Below are positions 34,430 through 47,341 of a stretch of 64,000 nt of DNA, one piece after another. This DNA is from Alisma plantago-aquatica. Lineage: Eukaryota; Streptophyta; Magnoliopsida; Alismatales; Alismataceae. Under the pieces are notes generated by a model, which saw only the letters and a program-made list of their open reading frames with translations, had not been told where the DNA came from and searched no databases. The position numbers were made by a program, and so were the translations under genes. Position 1 is the first letter of the stretch. The number at the start of each line of letters is the position of its first letter. Where the stretch lies: the NCBI GenBank assembly GCA_963693085.1, contig OY856410.1:1397454363-1397518362 (forward strand), in the 5' to 3' direction.

Positions 34430-34845
34430 ATGACCACGATATATAGTCTTACCACCATATTTTAGTCAGATATATCCCAAGGGAATCAGCTCATGCATGG
34501 CCGCCCCGAAAAGAAGTGGCTCACGCATGGCCATCAATATATCACAAGGGAATAGGCTCACGCATGGCCATCCCAAAAAGTAGTGGCTCACGCATGACCA
34601 TCCATATCTAGCAAGGAAACTAGCTCACACATGGTCATTACATATATCACAATGAGATTGGCTCACACATGACCTTCTCTTAGTTATGCCAATTAAGTGT
34701 CTTTTAGCATCAATCAAGTTACAACGTACAAAACCATAACAAGCACTACAAATATAAGGACATGGTATAACATTCAAATATGTATAAGACATATAAGGTG
34801 TGAGGTTGTCATACTATCACCACATAACACCCGCAACACTACCAT
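34430..34845 (-). repeat. Gypsy-B 3' LTR, distal part with GGCTCACGCATGGCC array
   Basis: From about 34470 to 34670 the words GGCTCACGCATGGCCATC and AGTGGCTCACGCATGACCAT alternate with ATATATCACAAGGGAAT, giving units of about 30-35 bases. The same array, same orientation, is at 43940-44100. It ends at the target duplication accat (34841-34845) of the solo LTR. Confidence 0.75.
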
Positions 34846-37800
34846 TGTAACATCCCACTATTTTTATGCAATTTTTCAAAGTATTTTATTATTTGCATGC
34901 TCTTTTTCTAATAGTATAATTGTTGAGGACCTAGATGTAAATTTCCCATGTTAGTTTTGCAAATTCATTTTATTATGTCCAATTGCTCTATTATCATTGT
35001 TTTATTTAAAGAAAATGTTTTCATATATATCTATGCTCTTTTGTTGGATAAAATGAGAATAAATGCTTTTATGTCAAATTTTCTCTCTCATATGGTAATT
35101 GGTGATTTACATGTTTAATTGCTTGCTTAATGGCCTCCATATTGTTAATTGAAAAGAAATAATGTTTAGTGCACCTTTTTATATCTTGAAATTCTTATTT
35201 GATAAATTAATGGCTTTATTTACATTCATCATGGTCATTTAAGTGCACATAATGGTTTTTGCTATTTTAGGCCTAAAACGTGTACAAGCATCAAATCTAA
35301 CCCCACAGGAATATTCTAGACCCTCTATTTTGCCTATGGTTCAAATTTGAACCCATTATGACCATGTTTGACCCTCCAATTAATTTGAGAGAGATTTGAA
35401 TATAGATGGACCAAGATTTGAATATCATTTCATTAATACAAGCAATTAACCTATGGTTTGTTTTATTTTACTTTCACACGTTACATTTTGCTTCTTTTCT
35501 CATGTGCATGCACGACAACCATTGGATCAAGATCCAATGGCATGCCTGCCTTCTCCTTCCTCTATTTTCCCCGCAGGTCAAATCTGTTTTCACAAAGCAG
35601 CCTCCATCGGCCTCGTTCTCTCTCATCTCATGACAATTTCTTCTCATTCCTTTGCCAACACATTTGTCTTCCTCTCCCAAATGGAACGAGCTCTTACTCA
35701 TCCTCACCCGTGGCCTTTTGACGAAACACCCAAAAGGGCAAGTTTTCCCATCACCGCCATGAAGTGTTGAGGCTCGGGTAGTCTCCCTCTTTCCTTTTTA
35801 ACCAGCACAGAAGCATCGCCGACCTTCACTCAGCACTCGTCCACTGCCAATTTGGCCCCGAGAGCCCTGACTCTCCCCCACCTACTCGAGTTGTCTTCTT
35901 CGGTGACCCAAGCTTTGCCCTGGCGCCCTACGCTATCTCCAATCAATCGGACCTCCAGTATGCATCTATCACCCCTTGCGGTTCTTCTCGCGTCCCCAGT
36001 TTGCCTCGCGATCGCCCCTTCTAGCGGGTCCTATAGAGCCGCTGCCTGTGCTTCCCGACGCTAGTCGCCATGGCATCACAGTGGATTCTAGGCCACAGAG
36101 ATGGCACCTCCGATCTCATTTTGGCCTTAAGGATGGATTTCCGATCCCCAACGTGCCCTCTCTAGCTCTGTTCTTTGTCATTTGAACCATCGTCGCCGCC
36201 TCTATTTCCCCCGGTAATTCTCTGTTCTATGGACACGAAGGTCCTCTTGTTCCCTTCGACCTTGGAAATGATGGCTTTAGGTTTGCACGACCCCGCTTTG
36301 GTTTTACTGGACCTTTTGGTCCCGAACTACTCATTTTTATCAGCCCTCAGGCTTTGCGAGCAGTGGTTCTACCTTGGCCTGGTCGTGGTGCTCCAGCACC
36401 TCTAGGAGCCTCTCCTTGAGCTCGTTGAGCTTGTCAGGAAACCGTGAAGGCAAAAGACCTCTAGCCGGTCTTCAAAGGACCGTAGGGCTCCATTACGGTG
36501 AAGGTCAGGGAGCTCCAGGTAGGTGCTCGACCTTGGTCCGCGCCATGAATCAAAGGGGAGCAATCCATGCCCTGAAATGACCATGGTGCCCCCACGAGTT
36601 CAATCAGTTAACTGATCACCCAAGGGCATTACAGGTATTTTGACATTCGATTTGTTCTTCATATACGCGATGACCAGTTAGAGTGCAATGATGAGTATGC
36701 CCTTGCATGTTTAATCATTATGTCACACACGACTTGGTTTTCTGTTATTTTGACATTTTATTTACATCGAAATAATCACATATTTAAATGATGTCACGCT
36801 ATGGTTAACTAATTTCTGATTAGTCCAGAGTGCAAAATTCATAAATTTTGCATATGACCTCAGAAAAATATAAATAAATATGTTTTGGATAGGATTTTCG
36901 ATGAGGAATCTGATTTTGTGGTTTCTATCGACTAATTTTGCTGTTTTCACATCTCAATAATTATATGGCACATATTAGGGTTTAATTTGAATAACAAAGG
37001 ATAATCATGTTAATTGCATGTGTTTAAGAGGATCCAGGTTGTGAAATGACCTTGGTACCCTTGTCAGTTTAATTCGACGCTTTAAATCGCGAAGGGTATT
37101 TTAGGGTTTTAAAAAATGCCACATGATTTTTCTTTGATTTTCATTGACATGTTCTTTGGAAATTTGTATTAAATTGCCTGATTATCAGAAAAATCCGCAA
37201 AAATAGGTTTTGGAAAGGATTTTCGATGAGGAATCCGATTTTGTGGTTTTTATTGACTGATTTTGCTGTTTTCACAACTTAATAATTATATAACACATAT
37301 TAGGGTTTAATTTGAATAACAAAGGATAATCATGTTAATTTCAGGTGATTAAGAGGATCCAATCAGTCAAACAAGGTTTGACTTAGGTGATTTAGCTCAA
37401 GGTAAGTGGGCCATGCCCTTGGCATAGATAACTTTTGGTTTATTGAATGTTTATGAATATTGTTAAGCACTTTATGTTAAAGTCATGATAAATGCATGTT
37501 TTCCTTCAAGTATATGATTATTGAATGCTTGTTTTCTAGAATCTAAGTCTAAGTATAGAAACCACATTTATGTTATGAATTATGGTTAAGGAACATGAAT
37601 CCAAGATTAAGTGGAAGAGATTCCCATCCATGCTTAAGAGGGAGAAATCCCATTATGTTTCATGGGGAGAAATCCCAACTATGTTCAAGAGGGAGAAATC
37701 CCATTAAGATCAAGTCTAAGTCATTTAGAAGATAATTAAGTCTAAGAAAGATCATGGTTAATGGAAATTTATTTAGATTTATATGCACCTTGTTATGGGC

Positions 37801-38376
37801 TTTCTGAGCAATTATGGGCTTTCCGAGCATTATGGGCTCCTTATGGGGCATTAAGAGAGGAGCATATACTTCTAGTCAAGTTCCTTATGTAAAAGATGCC
37901 AAGAAATGATTAATTTTAATGTATGTCCATGTTTATGTCAAGTCACCTTTATAGTTTCTTTTTATGTTTTATAACATGCCAATGTCGCTTACTTACCATG
38001 TTTGTTTTTCCTTTACATGGCTGGGGATGATATGTCCGCAGACGTTAGAGCTAAAGGGAAGGAGACATCTTGAGAAGATTCCAAAGATCCAAGGCCTTAT
38101 AATTTGTTGTCTGGTGGGACTTCCATCTATGGAGATCCTATCTTTCATATGTTATCTAGAATATGTGTAGCTTTAGAATTATGATGTAGTTTTCTTTCCA
38201 AGAACTTATGTATGAATCTATGTTTCAATAATGCCATGTGTTATTTTTTCTTGATATGAGATCATGTATGTGACAATCCCTCCCTGATAAGCCAAGTACC
38301 CCACATTATGGATAATGTTAGGGATTAGGTTGTGCTTCCACTGGTTACGTATGAAACCCTAGGGAGGGGTGTTACA
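34846..38376 (+). repeat. Solo LTR 1 (gypsy type), 3.5 kb, TSD accat
   Basis: It begins TGTAACATCCCACTATTTTT and ends AGGGAGGGGTGTTACA, the usual TG...CA with short inverted ends. The 5-bp target duplication accat is exact at 34841-34845 and 38377-38381. No internal retrotransposon genes are present, so it is best read as a solo LTR left by recombination between two LTRs. A GC-rich stretch (35560-36580) yields overlapping open frames on both strands; these are not convincing genes and may mark the promoter or transcribed leader. Confidence 0.85.
36570..37365. repeat. Imperfect direct duplication inside solo LTR 1
   Basis: A block beginning GAAATGACC(A/T)TGGT and ending GATTAAGAGGATCC or TTTAAGAGGATCC occurs twice (about 36575-37035 and 37043-37360). 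The shared part includes GGATTTTCGATGAGGAATC and TTAGGGTTTAATTTGAATAA. The second copy is shorter by about 140 bases. Confidence 0.88.
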
Positions 38377-38381
38377 ACCAT

Positions 38382-41300
38382 TCCTAGGATCATCATCACT
38401 GTTACACAACCACTCAAGGCTATCACTAATGCACATCATTATGGGATATCAATCCCTTAACAATAGCACCATATGATGTCTACTCACAATAGGCATACAT
38501 GCATCACCAGGTAATAGGATCTACTCACATCAACCATGTATCATAAGTGTCTTAACAAGCTTCCTGAAGGCTCATTTAAACTGTGTCATGCCATGCTCAT
38601 CATAGCATACACTAGCTATGATATTCAAGTTCACATCGCCAACATAGTTAGATGTTCACAACAAGAAAGATAAATCATCATAACATATTAGTTGGCCCAA
38701 AGAAAAAGAGAAGCAACATGTTACATCACCCATCGTTAGGGTTAGGATATTCCATCCATAGAAAATTAGGGTTTTGAAGTCACAACCAACCACCCAACCC
38801 TAGATACACCACCTCCCACTATCTTGGAGTGTATTAGGGTTAAGGAGCATCATTAGAGTTTCTTATACATTATTTCAAACAACACTATACATGGCTTATG
38901 TATCACTCATACAATAGTATCATTAGGTGTCCAGGCATACCTCTCAACCAACACCATCAACATGTGTCTCGGCTACATAAACATCAGGTTCGCGACCACC
39001 CAACTTGCCCAAGTCATGACTGCTACACCTAGGGCATCTTGACCCATCTATGGTTAAGGTTATAACCTACCAAAGACTCATGTTGTGACCTAAAGGAGCA
39101 TTGATGTTTTGACCTAAAGAGACATGGCGGTCTCGACCACCAAACATGACACCATGTCGTGACCCCAAGCCATGATGCCATGTCGCAACCACAAGCCATG
39201 ATTCCATGTCACAAACACAAGCCATGATGCCATGTCACAACCACAATTATTGATGCCATGTTGTGACCACTTTTCAGATCATGACCAAGACCCAAAATCT
39301 AGGGAAACAACCTGACCAAAACAATTGACATAGCCCTCAACATCAAATGTTGCAACCTCCACCACCTGGATCATGTTGCGCCTGCAACATCTAGGATTAG
39401 GGTTTCTAGCCACCACAAACATCTCGAATAAAGGGTATCTTGACCAATAGATGTCTCGACCTTAATCTAGTATCATGTCGTGACCAAGCACCCTGTCGCG
39501 ACCTCTCTCAAGGGGTGTGTCACGACCAACACTAAGGTAGGGTCAAGTCCCAAATGCTAAGCCAACCACCTCACCAAACATGTGTCAACATGACCATCAA
39601 TCCTCAAGTGTCACGACCTCCATCAATACTAGGTACAACACATCAAAAGAGAAGTGTCTTGCTCAAAATTAATGATGGTCGTAACCAACATGGGGTAGGT
39701 GTATTGACCATCCTATGTCAAGGTCTCAAAATTGAAACAAGACTAAGGGAAAACCATAATCATTACGGAGTAAAGGCTCATGATAAATGATCACCTTAAA
39801 CCCTAAGTCATAAATCATGATACCACATGGAAGGACCTCATCTAAGAGAGAGGAAAACATGAGTAAGGTACCCAAAATAGAACCTAAACTTCCTTCAACA
39901 TCTAGGTACATGATCATCATGCATATGAGCAAAACCAAGGTTAAAAGGATAGAGGAGTATCATCATAACACCACAATCAACAAAGTTGAGTATTTGAGAT
40001 TAGAGTTTTGGATTATATCCAGACCTAGCAAGATAATCACCACCAAACAAGTTTTAGAGATTATCACCATCTAATATCATGTTAGGGGAAATGTTTTAGA
40101 GAGAATACAGTAGATTACATGCATGAAGGAGTGAAAGTAATAGAGAGGGCAAAGAGTTATATAACCCACCTTAAGATGATCACCACCAAGAGATCCAAAC
40201 TCCAAGATCAAGAGCTCCAAGCACACAATCCAAGAGTTGAAGAAGCTTCATCAAAAGATATACACTCATCCATATGAGTACCTCAAGAAGAAGAATACAC
40301 CAAGGTCAAAGCTAGCCCAAGGAAAGAAGAAAAGAAGCTCTTGGACGAACCAAAAGAGAAAGGGGTAAAGAGAGGAAAAATCATCTTCACACTTAGGTAT
40401 ACCTTTTCAAGACATGGTCTATGACCCTTGTGATGAGGAGTTTCTCTTCCACAATGTCCACCATGGAAGAACCTTGGTCTAGGGCCAAGAAAAGAGAAGA
40501 AGATGAAGGTAGGAGATCAAAAGAAACATCGACTTAGGAGACAAACACTTACCAATGATGGAGGTGAGCTCAGATCACCACCACCACCACATGCAAGAGG
40601 AGATTGATCCCCCAAGCTCCAAGGATGAACATCCATGCTCCACCAAGAACCAAGAACAAGCAAGGAATAAGGAAGAAGATAGATGGCCGAAAGGGTTGCA
40701 AACAAGGAAATTTAAGGGGTTATATAGGTGGAATATGAGAGAGAGAGCGATGGATGAGGTGTCTACATACTAAGGAAACCACAGGACACTTGTCCTCACA
40801 AAAGACCAACATGCACCCACATGCAACCACTTAAACATGACATGCAAGATATGGTGATACACTCTAGGTAGTGTCTCGGCCACCATGTCATCCCCCATGG
40901 TTGTGGTTGTGGTTGCGGCCATCCTAGGGTGCACCTCCCATGGTTGTGACACCACCATCTAGTTCGAGACACGGTACCACATCAACCCTAGGTTGAGACA
41001 ACATATGCTAGGTCATCCATCTTGACCCAAAACCACCCTAGACTATCTAGGTCATGACCCTACACTTGAGAGGAGGTGTCTTGATTGTGACACCCTCCAA
41101 AATAGACCTAGGTTGCGACCCATGGTCGAGACAACCCAACATACTTCATGGGTCGAGACATCCAACATGCATGGAAACCCTAATTATTCTTAAGGTGTCA
41201 ACTCCTCAATCAGAGCTCAAACAAGGCACCCTCCTCTTTCTATCTCCTCTAGAGGATATAAAGGAAGAGAAGGAACACTCTAGAGGTGGTAACTTGCACA

Positions 41301-41501
41301 TCAACCCCCTACATTGAGTAAATTACAATTTGCACGAAAAGTAGCACAAAAAACACACACAACATCCAAACCAGCTCAAACTTGAAACTTAAGCTCTCTA
41401 CAAACCCTAATTACATATTAAAGGATTAGAGAAAGGTTTTAAGAACAATCTTAATCCAAAGCAAACATCATTATCCCAAAACTTAGGTCAGTGGTCTTAC
41501 A
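38382..41501 (-). repeat. Gypsy-B 3' LTR, proximal part
   Basis: Starts on the minus strand TGTAAGACCACTGACC at 41501, next to the end of gag. It shares order and text with solo LTR 2: AAGTTTCAAGTTTGAGCTGG (about 41390), a block around TTACCACCTCTAGAGTGT (about 41290), and AAGGTGGGTTATATAAC (about 40175). It therefore belongs to the same LTR lineage. Plus-strand frames here (for example 40555-40773 with a His run from CAC repeats) are not genes. Confidence 0.75.
39130..39275. repeat. About 25-bp tandem repeat in gypsy-B LTR
   Basis: Variants of AAGCCATGATGCCATGTCGC + AACCAC recur five to six times. CG sites in the unit (TGTCG) are often changed to TGTCA or TGTTG, as expected after methylated-cytosine decay. 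Confidence 0.85.
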
Positions 41502-42898
41502 AGACAAAAAACCTTAACAAGGATTTCACCCTCAAAATCCAAAGCCAAAAGATATAGGTACTACCTCTGCATCTCTTCCTCAAATTCTCACTCGGTCAAC
41601 CCATAACAGATATACACATATGCAAGCATATTAGAGTGAAACAACTTGTCTGACATGTCTCAACTCAAGGGTTGACCTGTCCTTCTTGCTAACTTAAGGA
41701 GTAACGTCAAGTCATCGCTTATTGTCATCCTCGCCCCCCACTGGCCTGTCTGGAGGAGCCAACATGCAACACGTCCATGACCCCTTCCACTGCTATTGTA
41801 CTACTATCTCTACAAGCCTTGCTGGTTCTGCCTCGACTGCTGGGTCACCTCATCATCTTTCACATGATAGAATGGTCTTATATGCCCGATCTGTCCACAC
41901 CTATAGCGCGCTTTGCTCTCATACCAAGGCCTAGGTGGCCCTATCACAGACAATGAGGCAGCACTCTGGATTCTTGTAGGTGGAAAACTATAGCTCTGGT
42001 TTTTACTTGGTGACCACTGTGTCGGTGCACTAGACCTCTATTGTGATGGTGGTGTAGTCAACCTAGGTTCCTTAAATCCTCATGACGACTATCCTTGGTA
42101 CTTAGTAGACCTCTTCTTAGCACTTTTCTCTCTTCATAGTAATAAACCTCTCTATTCTTTGAACCGACTCAATAAACATGGAAAAATATTCTCTATTCTC
42201 TAAAGTAGCGACCGACATCGACAACTCAATGTTCAATCCCTTCTCAAAATGTTGAATTTTCTCCTCATCTGTACGAGCCATGTGGGGATAGAACCTCAAC
42301 AACTCCATAAACCTTATTTCATACTCATTGATTGACATGGATCCCTACCAAATCCTCTCTAATTGACTGATATTCCCATCCAGATAGGTCTGAGGGAAGT
42401 ACCTACTAACGAACTCATGTCGTAATTCCTCCCAACCAACAACAACTCCATGCCTCTTTTCCTCCTCTATGACCCACCAATGACCAACATTCCCCTTTAG
42501 AAGGTACACTACATGCTTCACTTTATCCATCTCTGAGATACTAAGGATCTTAAAAGCCTTCTCTAGCTCCATCAACCAGAGATCCACATCCGTTGGATCT
42601 TCCGTACTAGCATATTCTACCGCCCTAACACGTCTAAGCCGCTCGAAAGTCTTCCTAGAGACTGGGGATCCCACATTTAGAACTGGTACCCTAGGATGAG
42701 GTGTGAGCATCCAGTATGCTATATGTGTCATGGTAGCCATGAAATGCCCAAAAAGAACTAAAAGGCATCATTCTCAAGCATGGCTTGGTCAAATTAGGGA
42801 CCCTCAAGTGCTCAATATCCTTGCACCTGCTTCTTTTCACCTCCACCTGGTGCAGCAACACTGCTTTCAGTAGCGTGTTCTTCATGTTCTCCAGACAT
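41502..42898 (-). pseudogene. Gypsy-B gag remnant
   Basis: Gag forms the particle and binds RNA. The minus strand opens with an ATG at 42898-42896 (MSGEHEEHATESSV). After frame changes, 42640-42345 reads EDPTDVDLWLMELEKAF, HVVYLLKGNVGHWW, GWEELRHEFVSRYFPQT, the retrotransposon gag domain (PF03732 type). The next frame, 42338-42117, reads MSINEYEIRFMELLRF and KGLNIELSMSVATLENR. Around 41905-41860 RYRCGQIGHIRPFYH is a zinc knuckle whose first and last Cys are lost. About 360 further bases end at the 3' LTR without protease or RT. At least three frameshifts and several stops are present. Confidence 0.88.
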
Positions 42899-43021
42899 CT
42901 TTAAACTTTTCTTCTTCTTCTTCTTCTACATAAGTAGAAGTCACTATAAGACTTACTGGAGGATACAAGAATAAACACAAACCCTAGTCCTAGGTCCCTG
43001 TAGACTCATAGAACCTAAAGA

Positions 43022-43031
43022 TCTGATACCA
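43022..43031 (-). other. Primer-binding site of gypsy-B
   Basis: The minus strand reads TGGTATCAGAT, matching the met-tRNA-type TGGTATCAGA(GC), 4 bases after the LTR end GTGTTACA. Confidence 0.8.
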
Positions 43032-43035
43032 ACCA

Positions 43036-44300
43036 TGTAACACCACACATCACAATCATGAGATTAAAAAAACACTATCATTAGATTACTAAAAATCAGT
43101 AAAAATTAAAACCTCTTGCACAAGGTACCAACATCAGAAAACTTGTGATATAAAGATCCATAACCTACTATCTTTTTCATATATCTCATAAAACGTCATG
43201 CTTACAACATGTCCCATAGACATACCTATCACTCATGATTTCTATTTCACTTGCATATACATGTACATCTGCCAAATATATACAACAAAAGGGCAGATAA
43301 GACAAAAACTTATATTGATAGCACAACCACAAAACACACAAAACTATCCCCAAGACCCGAGTTTATAGGGATGACTCTAGGACTTTAACACCAAAAGACC
43401 AACAATCAACATACTCAACCTTATCAGCTACCGATCTTACTGCTACTCCTCCTCAGCTGCACAATCACCACCATGTCGTGCACGGCCCCCTAAAAGATGT
43501 GGAGATCCAAGGGGTGAGACCAAACATCCCAGCAAGAGATATAACTCTCCGTCAATGCTATTAAAGCATAAGTAACTACAAAATAGATGTAAAGCTACAA
43601 CTACAGTAAACAGATACAATTACTGATGTAAGCAGGGTAATTATCATCCTCTAAATAGATCAAGGAACTATAATAGAGTAGTATAACATTTTAGAAATAA
43701 AGAGGAATATGAAGAACATGTATATTTCCTACCAACCAACTATACAAAAGCAAGCAAAGCCTCATTCAATATTTTCATATTCGATCTTATGAAAGTACCA
43801 TTACTGAGTCCTTATTGGTATCAACCATGGTCAATGGAAGATCCAGATTCCATAACTGTTGTAACACCTCCCGACTAGCATGAGATTAACACTATAGTGT
43901 CATATTATTCAACTTGGACAAGTGACATTTAGTCAATAGATGGATCGGATCATGCATGGCCGTCCATATATCCCAAGGTAATCGCCCCACGCCTGGCCAC
44001 CCCAAAAAGAAGTGGCTCACGCATGGCCATCCATATATCACAAGGGAATCGGCTCATGCATGGCCATCCCAATAAGGAGTGGCTCACACATGGCCATCGA
44101 ATTGATCAACCAAACAATCAGTTCACAGATCTGAGCTGATCGCTTCACTTACTGAACCGGTCATCTCATGGATCAGATTGCCAATATTAGTTCAATTAAC
44201 CTGACACTTGAATCAATCAGTTCAAAACTTGAACCGGTTGGTTCACAGTCTAGTTAGTCAACTTTCAACCATTTTTGTTTAAATTGAATACCTAACACTT
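43036..44300 (-). repeat. Gypsy-B 5' LTR, 3' portion only
   Basis: It ends on the minus strand GATGTGTGGTGTTACA. A GTTTGGTCTCACCCCTTGG segment near 43525-43510 is the late-LTR block also seen in solo LTR 2 (TGTGTCTCACCCCGTTG, 51788). The array GGCTCACGCATGGCC lies at 43940-44100. The upstream part, including TG start and promoter, is missing. The right border towards copia-B (44105-44400) could not be placed exactly. Confidence 0.65.
43930..44100. repeat. GGCTCACGCATGGCC array, right copy
   Basis: About five units such as GTGGCTCACGCATGGCCATC and CGGCTCATGCATGGCCATCC, same orientation as the array at 34470-34670. Confidence 0.9.
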
Positions 44301-45353
44301 TAGTAATAAAGTTTATACTACATTCATGAATATACTCCTATTCCAAGTTTATCCTATGTGTGTGAACCTATATGTTCCAAATTACGTTGGCAACGAATTT
44401 CCATAACTAGTTTATGATATCACAAGCAACGAGTGGTATCTAGAATGACATAATTGCCATCCAAGTAATTGAAAAATTGGAGAACTACTTCAATCTACAA
44501 TCTATGATTGGTGTTATAGTGATTGTATAGTTTCTTTGTCACTGATATTCAAATTGATCTCGAGGCATGGAATCATCATCCTCTTCAATGTTCAATCCAT
44601 GTTCTTTGAACTAGAGCAAACTATCTAAGATATATGTAATCTCAATATCACATATTGACTCACATGAGTATGGACATGTATTTCTCAACCTCACTTATCA
44701 AGTGGCCAGAATATCAAACTCATGTAGGAGGGACAAATCCCATCTACATCACTCACAGTCATCCCATGTGTCATAGTGCACCCCAACACCACCTTTATGG
44801 AAACCCTTATTCAAGTTTATAGTAGATAATGACAAAGTACATCGAATGACATGTGATGAGTGTAGTGATCTCAGGTATAAAAACCACATGCAATCACCAC
44901 CATCACTATGACAGATGATTTTGACAAGCACTCATGGTTTCCATGCATCACTCTCAAGATGAGTCTGTTCGATATACTATTCTCTAACAAGTATCTATGT
45001 GTTTGGTTTGATATCACATGTCATGACTAATAAGATTCTGTCATCAACCAATGCACACTCTAGTCTTAAGTGTTATTGTTGTCTATCAACCTTCCACAAT
45101 AACATCCAACTAGGGACATAACAAGAATACATATAGTCTTAACATCTGTATGATCTCATTGTTCATGTCCTCAACCTGAACACATACATCATTGTGTAAT
45201 ATCATTCTTTATACATATTTATGTTACATCATTATCTCATAACTGAATAAAATAGAATAAATTGGAAGATTTCTTTTATTATTAATCAGATTGTTTATAA
45301 GATATGCCATTATAATCATCATATGATTGGATCTCTGGGGATACATACTAACA
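44300..45353 (-). repeat. 3' LTR of copia-B
   Basis: Starts TGTTAGTATG on the minus strand at 45353, after the polypurine tract (AAGTGGGAAATA). It aligns over at least 0.8 kb with the plus-strand sequence at 63189-64000: for example CATATGATGATT, GTGATGTAGATGG, CTCATGTGAGTCAA. The far (left) end is uncertain. Confidence 0.78.
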
Positions 45354-47341
45354 TATTTCCCACTTGAACTTAGATACAATCACTTATGAACTTAATCCCA
45401 AGTGATCTAACATGACCTTCATAATTCAACTATGAAAGTGTTTTTGTTAAGGGGTCAACCACATTGCTCTCAGTTGGTACTCTACAAATATTCACATCTC
45501 CTCACTGTATGATCTCTCGTATGAGATGGAACTGCCTTTGTATATGCTTGGGACTCTGATGTAATCTTGGTTCCTTAGCTTGTGCAACAACTCCATTATT
45601 GTCACAATATAGCTCAATTGCATTGCTGATGCTTGGAACCACCCCAAGTTCTGAGATAAACTTGTTGATCCAAATAGACTCCTTTGCTACATTGGATGCA
45701 TCAATATACTTGACCTCTATTGTAGAATTTGAAACTATCTCTTTATTGAAACTCTTCCCTCTTATAGCTATGTTGTTCAGGTAAAACACAAATCCATCTA
45801 TAGTCATCTTTGTTAGTTTGGAAGCTTACGTAGTTGTAACCTTTTACCACCAACTCTTCCTCTCTGCTATAGACAAGGAAGTGATCCTTAATATTCTCAA
45901 GTACTTAAGGATGTTCTTCATGGAAGTCCAGTGAGCTTCACCAGGATCTGACTAATATATTCTCATCATCCTCAAGACATACAAGACATCTGGATGAGTA
46001 CATAACATTGCATACATGATATATCCAACTGCATATGCATATGAAATATTATTTATCTGCTTCCTTTCTTCACAAGAATAGGGACACTAAGTTATAGACA
46101 TAGCAACTCCATGACACATGGATAGGTTTCCTCTCTTTGAGTTCTCCTTGATCTGACTTAGTCCAAGAAGCCTTCTAGATCGATCTATGTGGATCTTGAT
46201 TCCTAGAATGTAGGATGCTTCACCTAAGTCCTTCGTAGAGAACGTATTTCCTAACTAGATGTTTACCATCTGCAAAGTAGGGTGTCATTCCCCATCAATA
46301 GTATGTCATCCACATACAATATGAGGAATAAAATCATGCTCCCACTAACCTTCTTGTAAACACAAGGTGCATATTCATTTTGACTAAACCTAAATTCTTT
46401 GACTGTTTTGTCAAATTGAAGATTCTAACTCCAAGATGCTTGCTTCAATCCATAGATTGACCTTTTTATCTTACAAACTTTATTTGCATCCTTTGGATTT
46501 ATAAAACCCTCATGTTGTGTCATGTACACATCCTCAAGAGGATTCCCCTAAAGGAATGTGGTTTTAACATCCATCTGCCAAATCTCATACTCATGATAAG
46601 CTAAAATGGAAAGCATGATCCTGATGGACTTAACCATGGCAACTAGAGAAAAGGTTTCAACACAGTCAACACCTTGAACTTGTATAAAACCCTTTGCAAC
46701 CTATCGACCTTTGTCAGTTTGTACATTACCATCCATGTCGATCTTCTTCTTAAATACCCACTTGTACCCTATGGGTTTTATCCCTTCAAGTGGATCCACC
46801 AAGGGTTATACCTTGTTGGTATACATGGATTCCATCTCAGATATCATGGCCTCAAGACATTTCTCAAACTCTGGTCCCTTAACAACTTCTAAGTAGGTAG
46901 TTGGCTCAACATCAATGACTGACTCATTGCCTTCTTGAGTCAGTAGATAACCAAATCTATCTGGATCAAGGTGTGTCTTACTAGATCTGCAAGGTTCTTG
47001 TATCACATTAGGAATTTGATATTCCACAATGGTTTGTGACTCTCTATGTTCCCCTTGTACCTATATAGGTTCAATGCTTTCTTGTTGGTCTCAAACTTCT
47101 TCGAGTTCTACTTTCCTCCCACTAATTCCTTTAGAAATGAATTCCTTTTCTAGGAATCCAACATCCCTGGAAACAAACACTTTATTGTTAGATGGAGTAT
47201 AAATGTAGTATACTTTGGTTTCCCTAGTATATCCAACAAGATAACATTTATCCAATTTGGGTCCAAGCTTTTTGGGAAACTACTTTCTCACATAAGCTTC
47301 ACAATCCCAAGTCTTCGTAAAAGACACATTGGGACGCTTCC
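45354..47341 (-). pseudogene. Copia-B pol remnant, RT and RNase H part
   Basis: Minus strand from 47341: KRPNVSFTKTWDCEAYVRK and LGPKLDKCYLVGYTRETKVY (end of integrase), VFVSRDVGFLEKEF, then 47027-46806 YLEVVKGPEFEKCLEAMIS at the start of reverse transcriptase. RT continues with YKWVFKKKIDMDGNV (about 46760-46715), WQMDVKTTFL, CKIKRSIYGLKQASW and MILFLILYVDDILLMGND near 46345-46300, where the YVDD box is intact. RNase H at 45807-45502 has TIEVKYIDASNVAKESIWI, IELYCDNNGVVAQA and HIQRQFHLIREI. Several in-frame stops and frame changes separate these blocks, so it is inactive, but it is better preserved than copia-A. It joins in frame to the part at 52284 when the solo LTR is removed. Confidence 0.92.

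Larger units (their letters stand above)
34430..44300 (-). mobile_element. Gypsy-B: gag-only LTR retrotransposon with very long LTRs
   Basis: On the minus strand: 5' LTR (truncated, ends 43036), met-tRNA-type primer-binding site, gag, then directly a 3' LTR starting TGTAAGACCA at 41501. The internal region is only 1.5 kb and has no pol. The 3' LTR continues left to 38382, is interrupted by a solo LTR, resumes at 34845 and is truncated near 34430. Both LTR parts contain the same GGCTCACGCATGGCC array, which ties them together. The 5' LTR is lost on the right where copia-B begins (about 44300, inexact). Confidence 0.7.

Noticed and set aside
35453..36580. Cluster of overlapping open frames in a GC-rich stretch
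   Set aside because: It lies inside a solo LTR with exact target duplications, all frames are short and on both strands, and none resembles a known protein.
40555..40773. Plus-strand frame starting MMEVSSDHHHHHMQ
   Set aside because: The His run comes from a CAC repeat in the gypsy-B LTR, and the sense of the element is minus.
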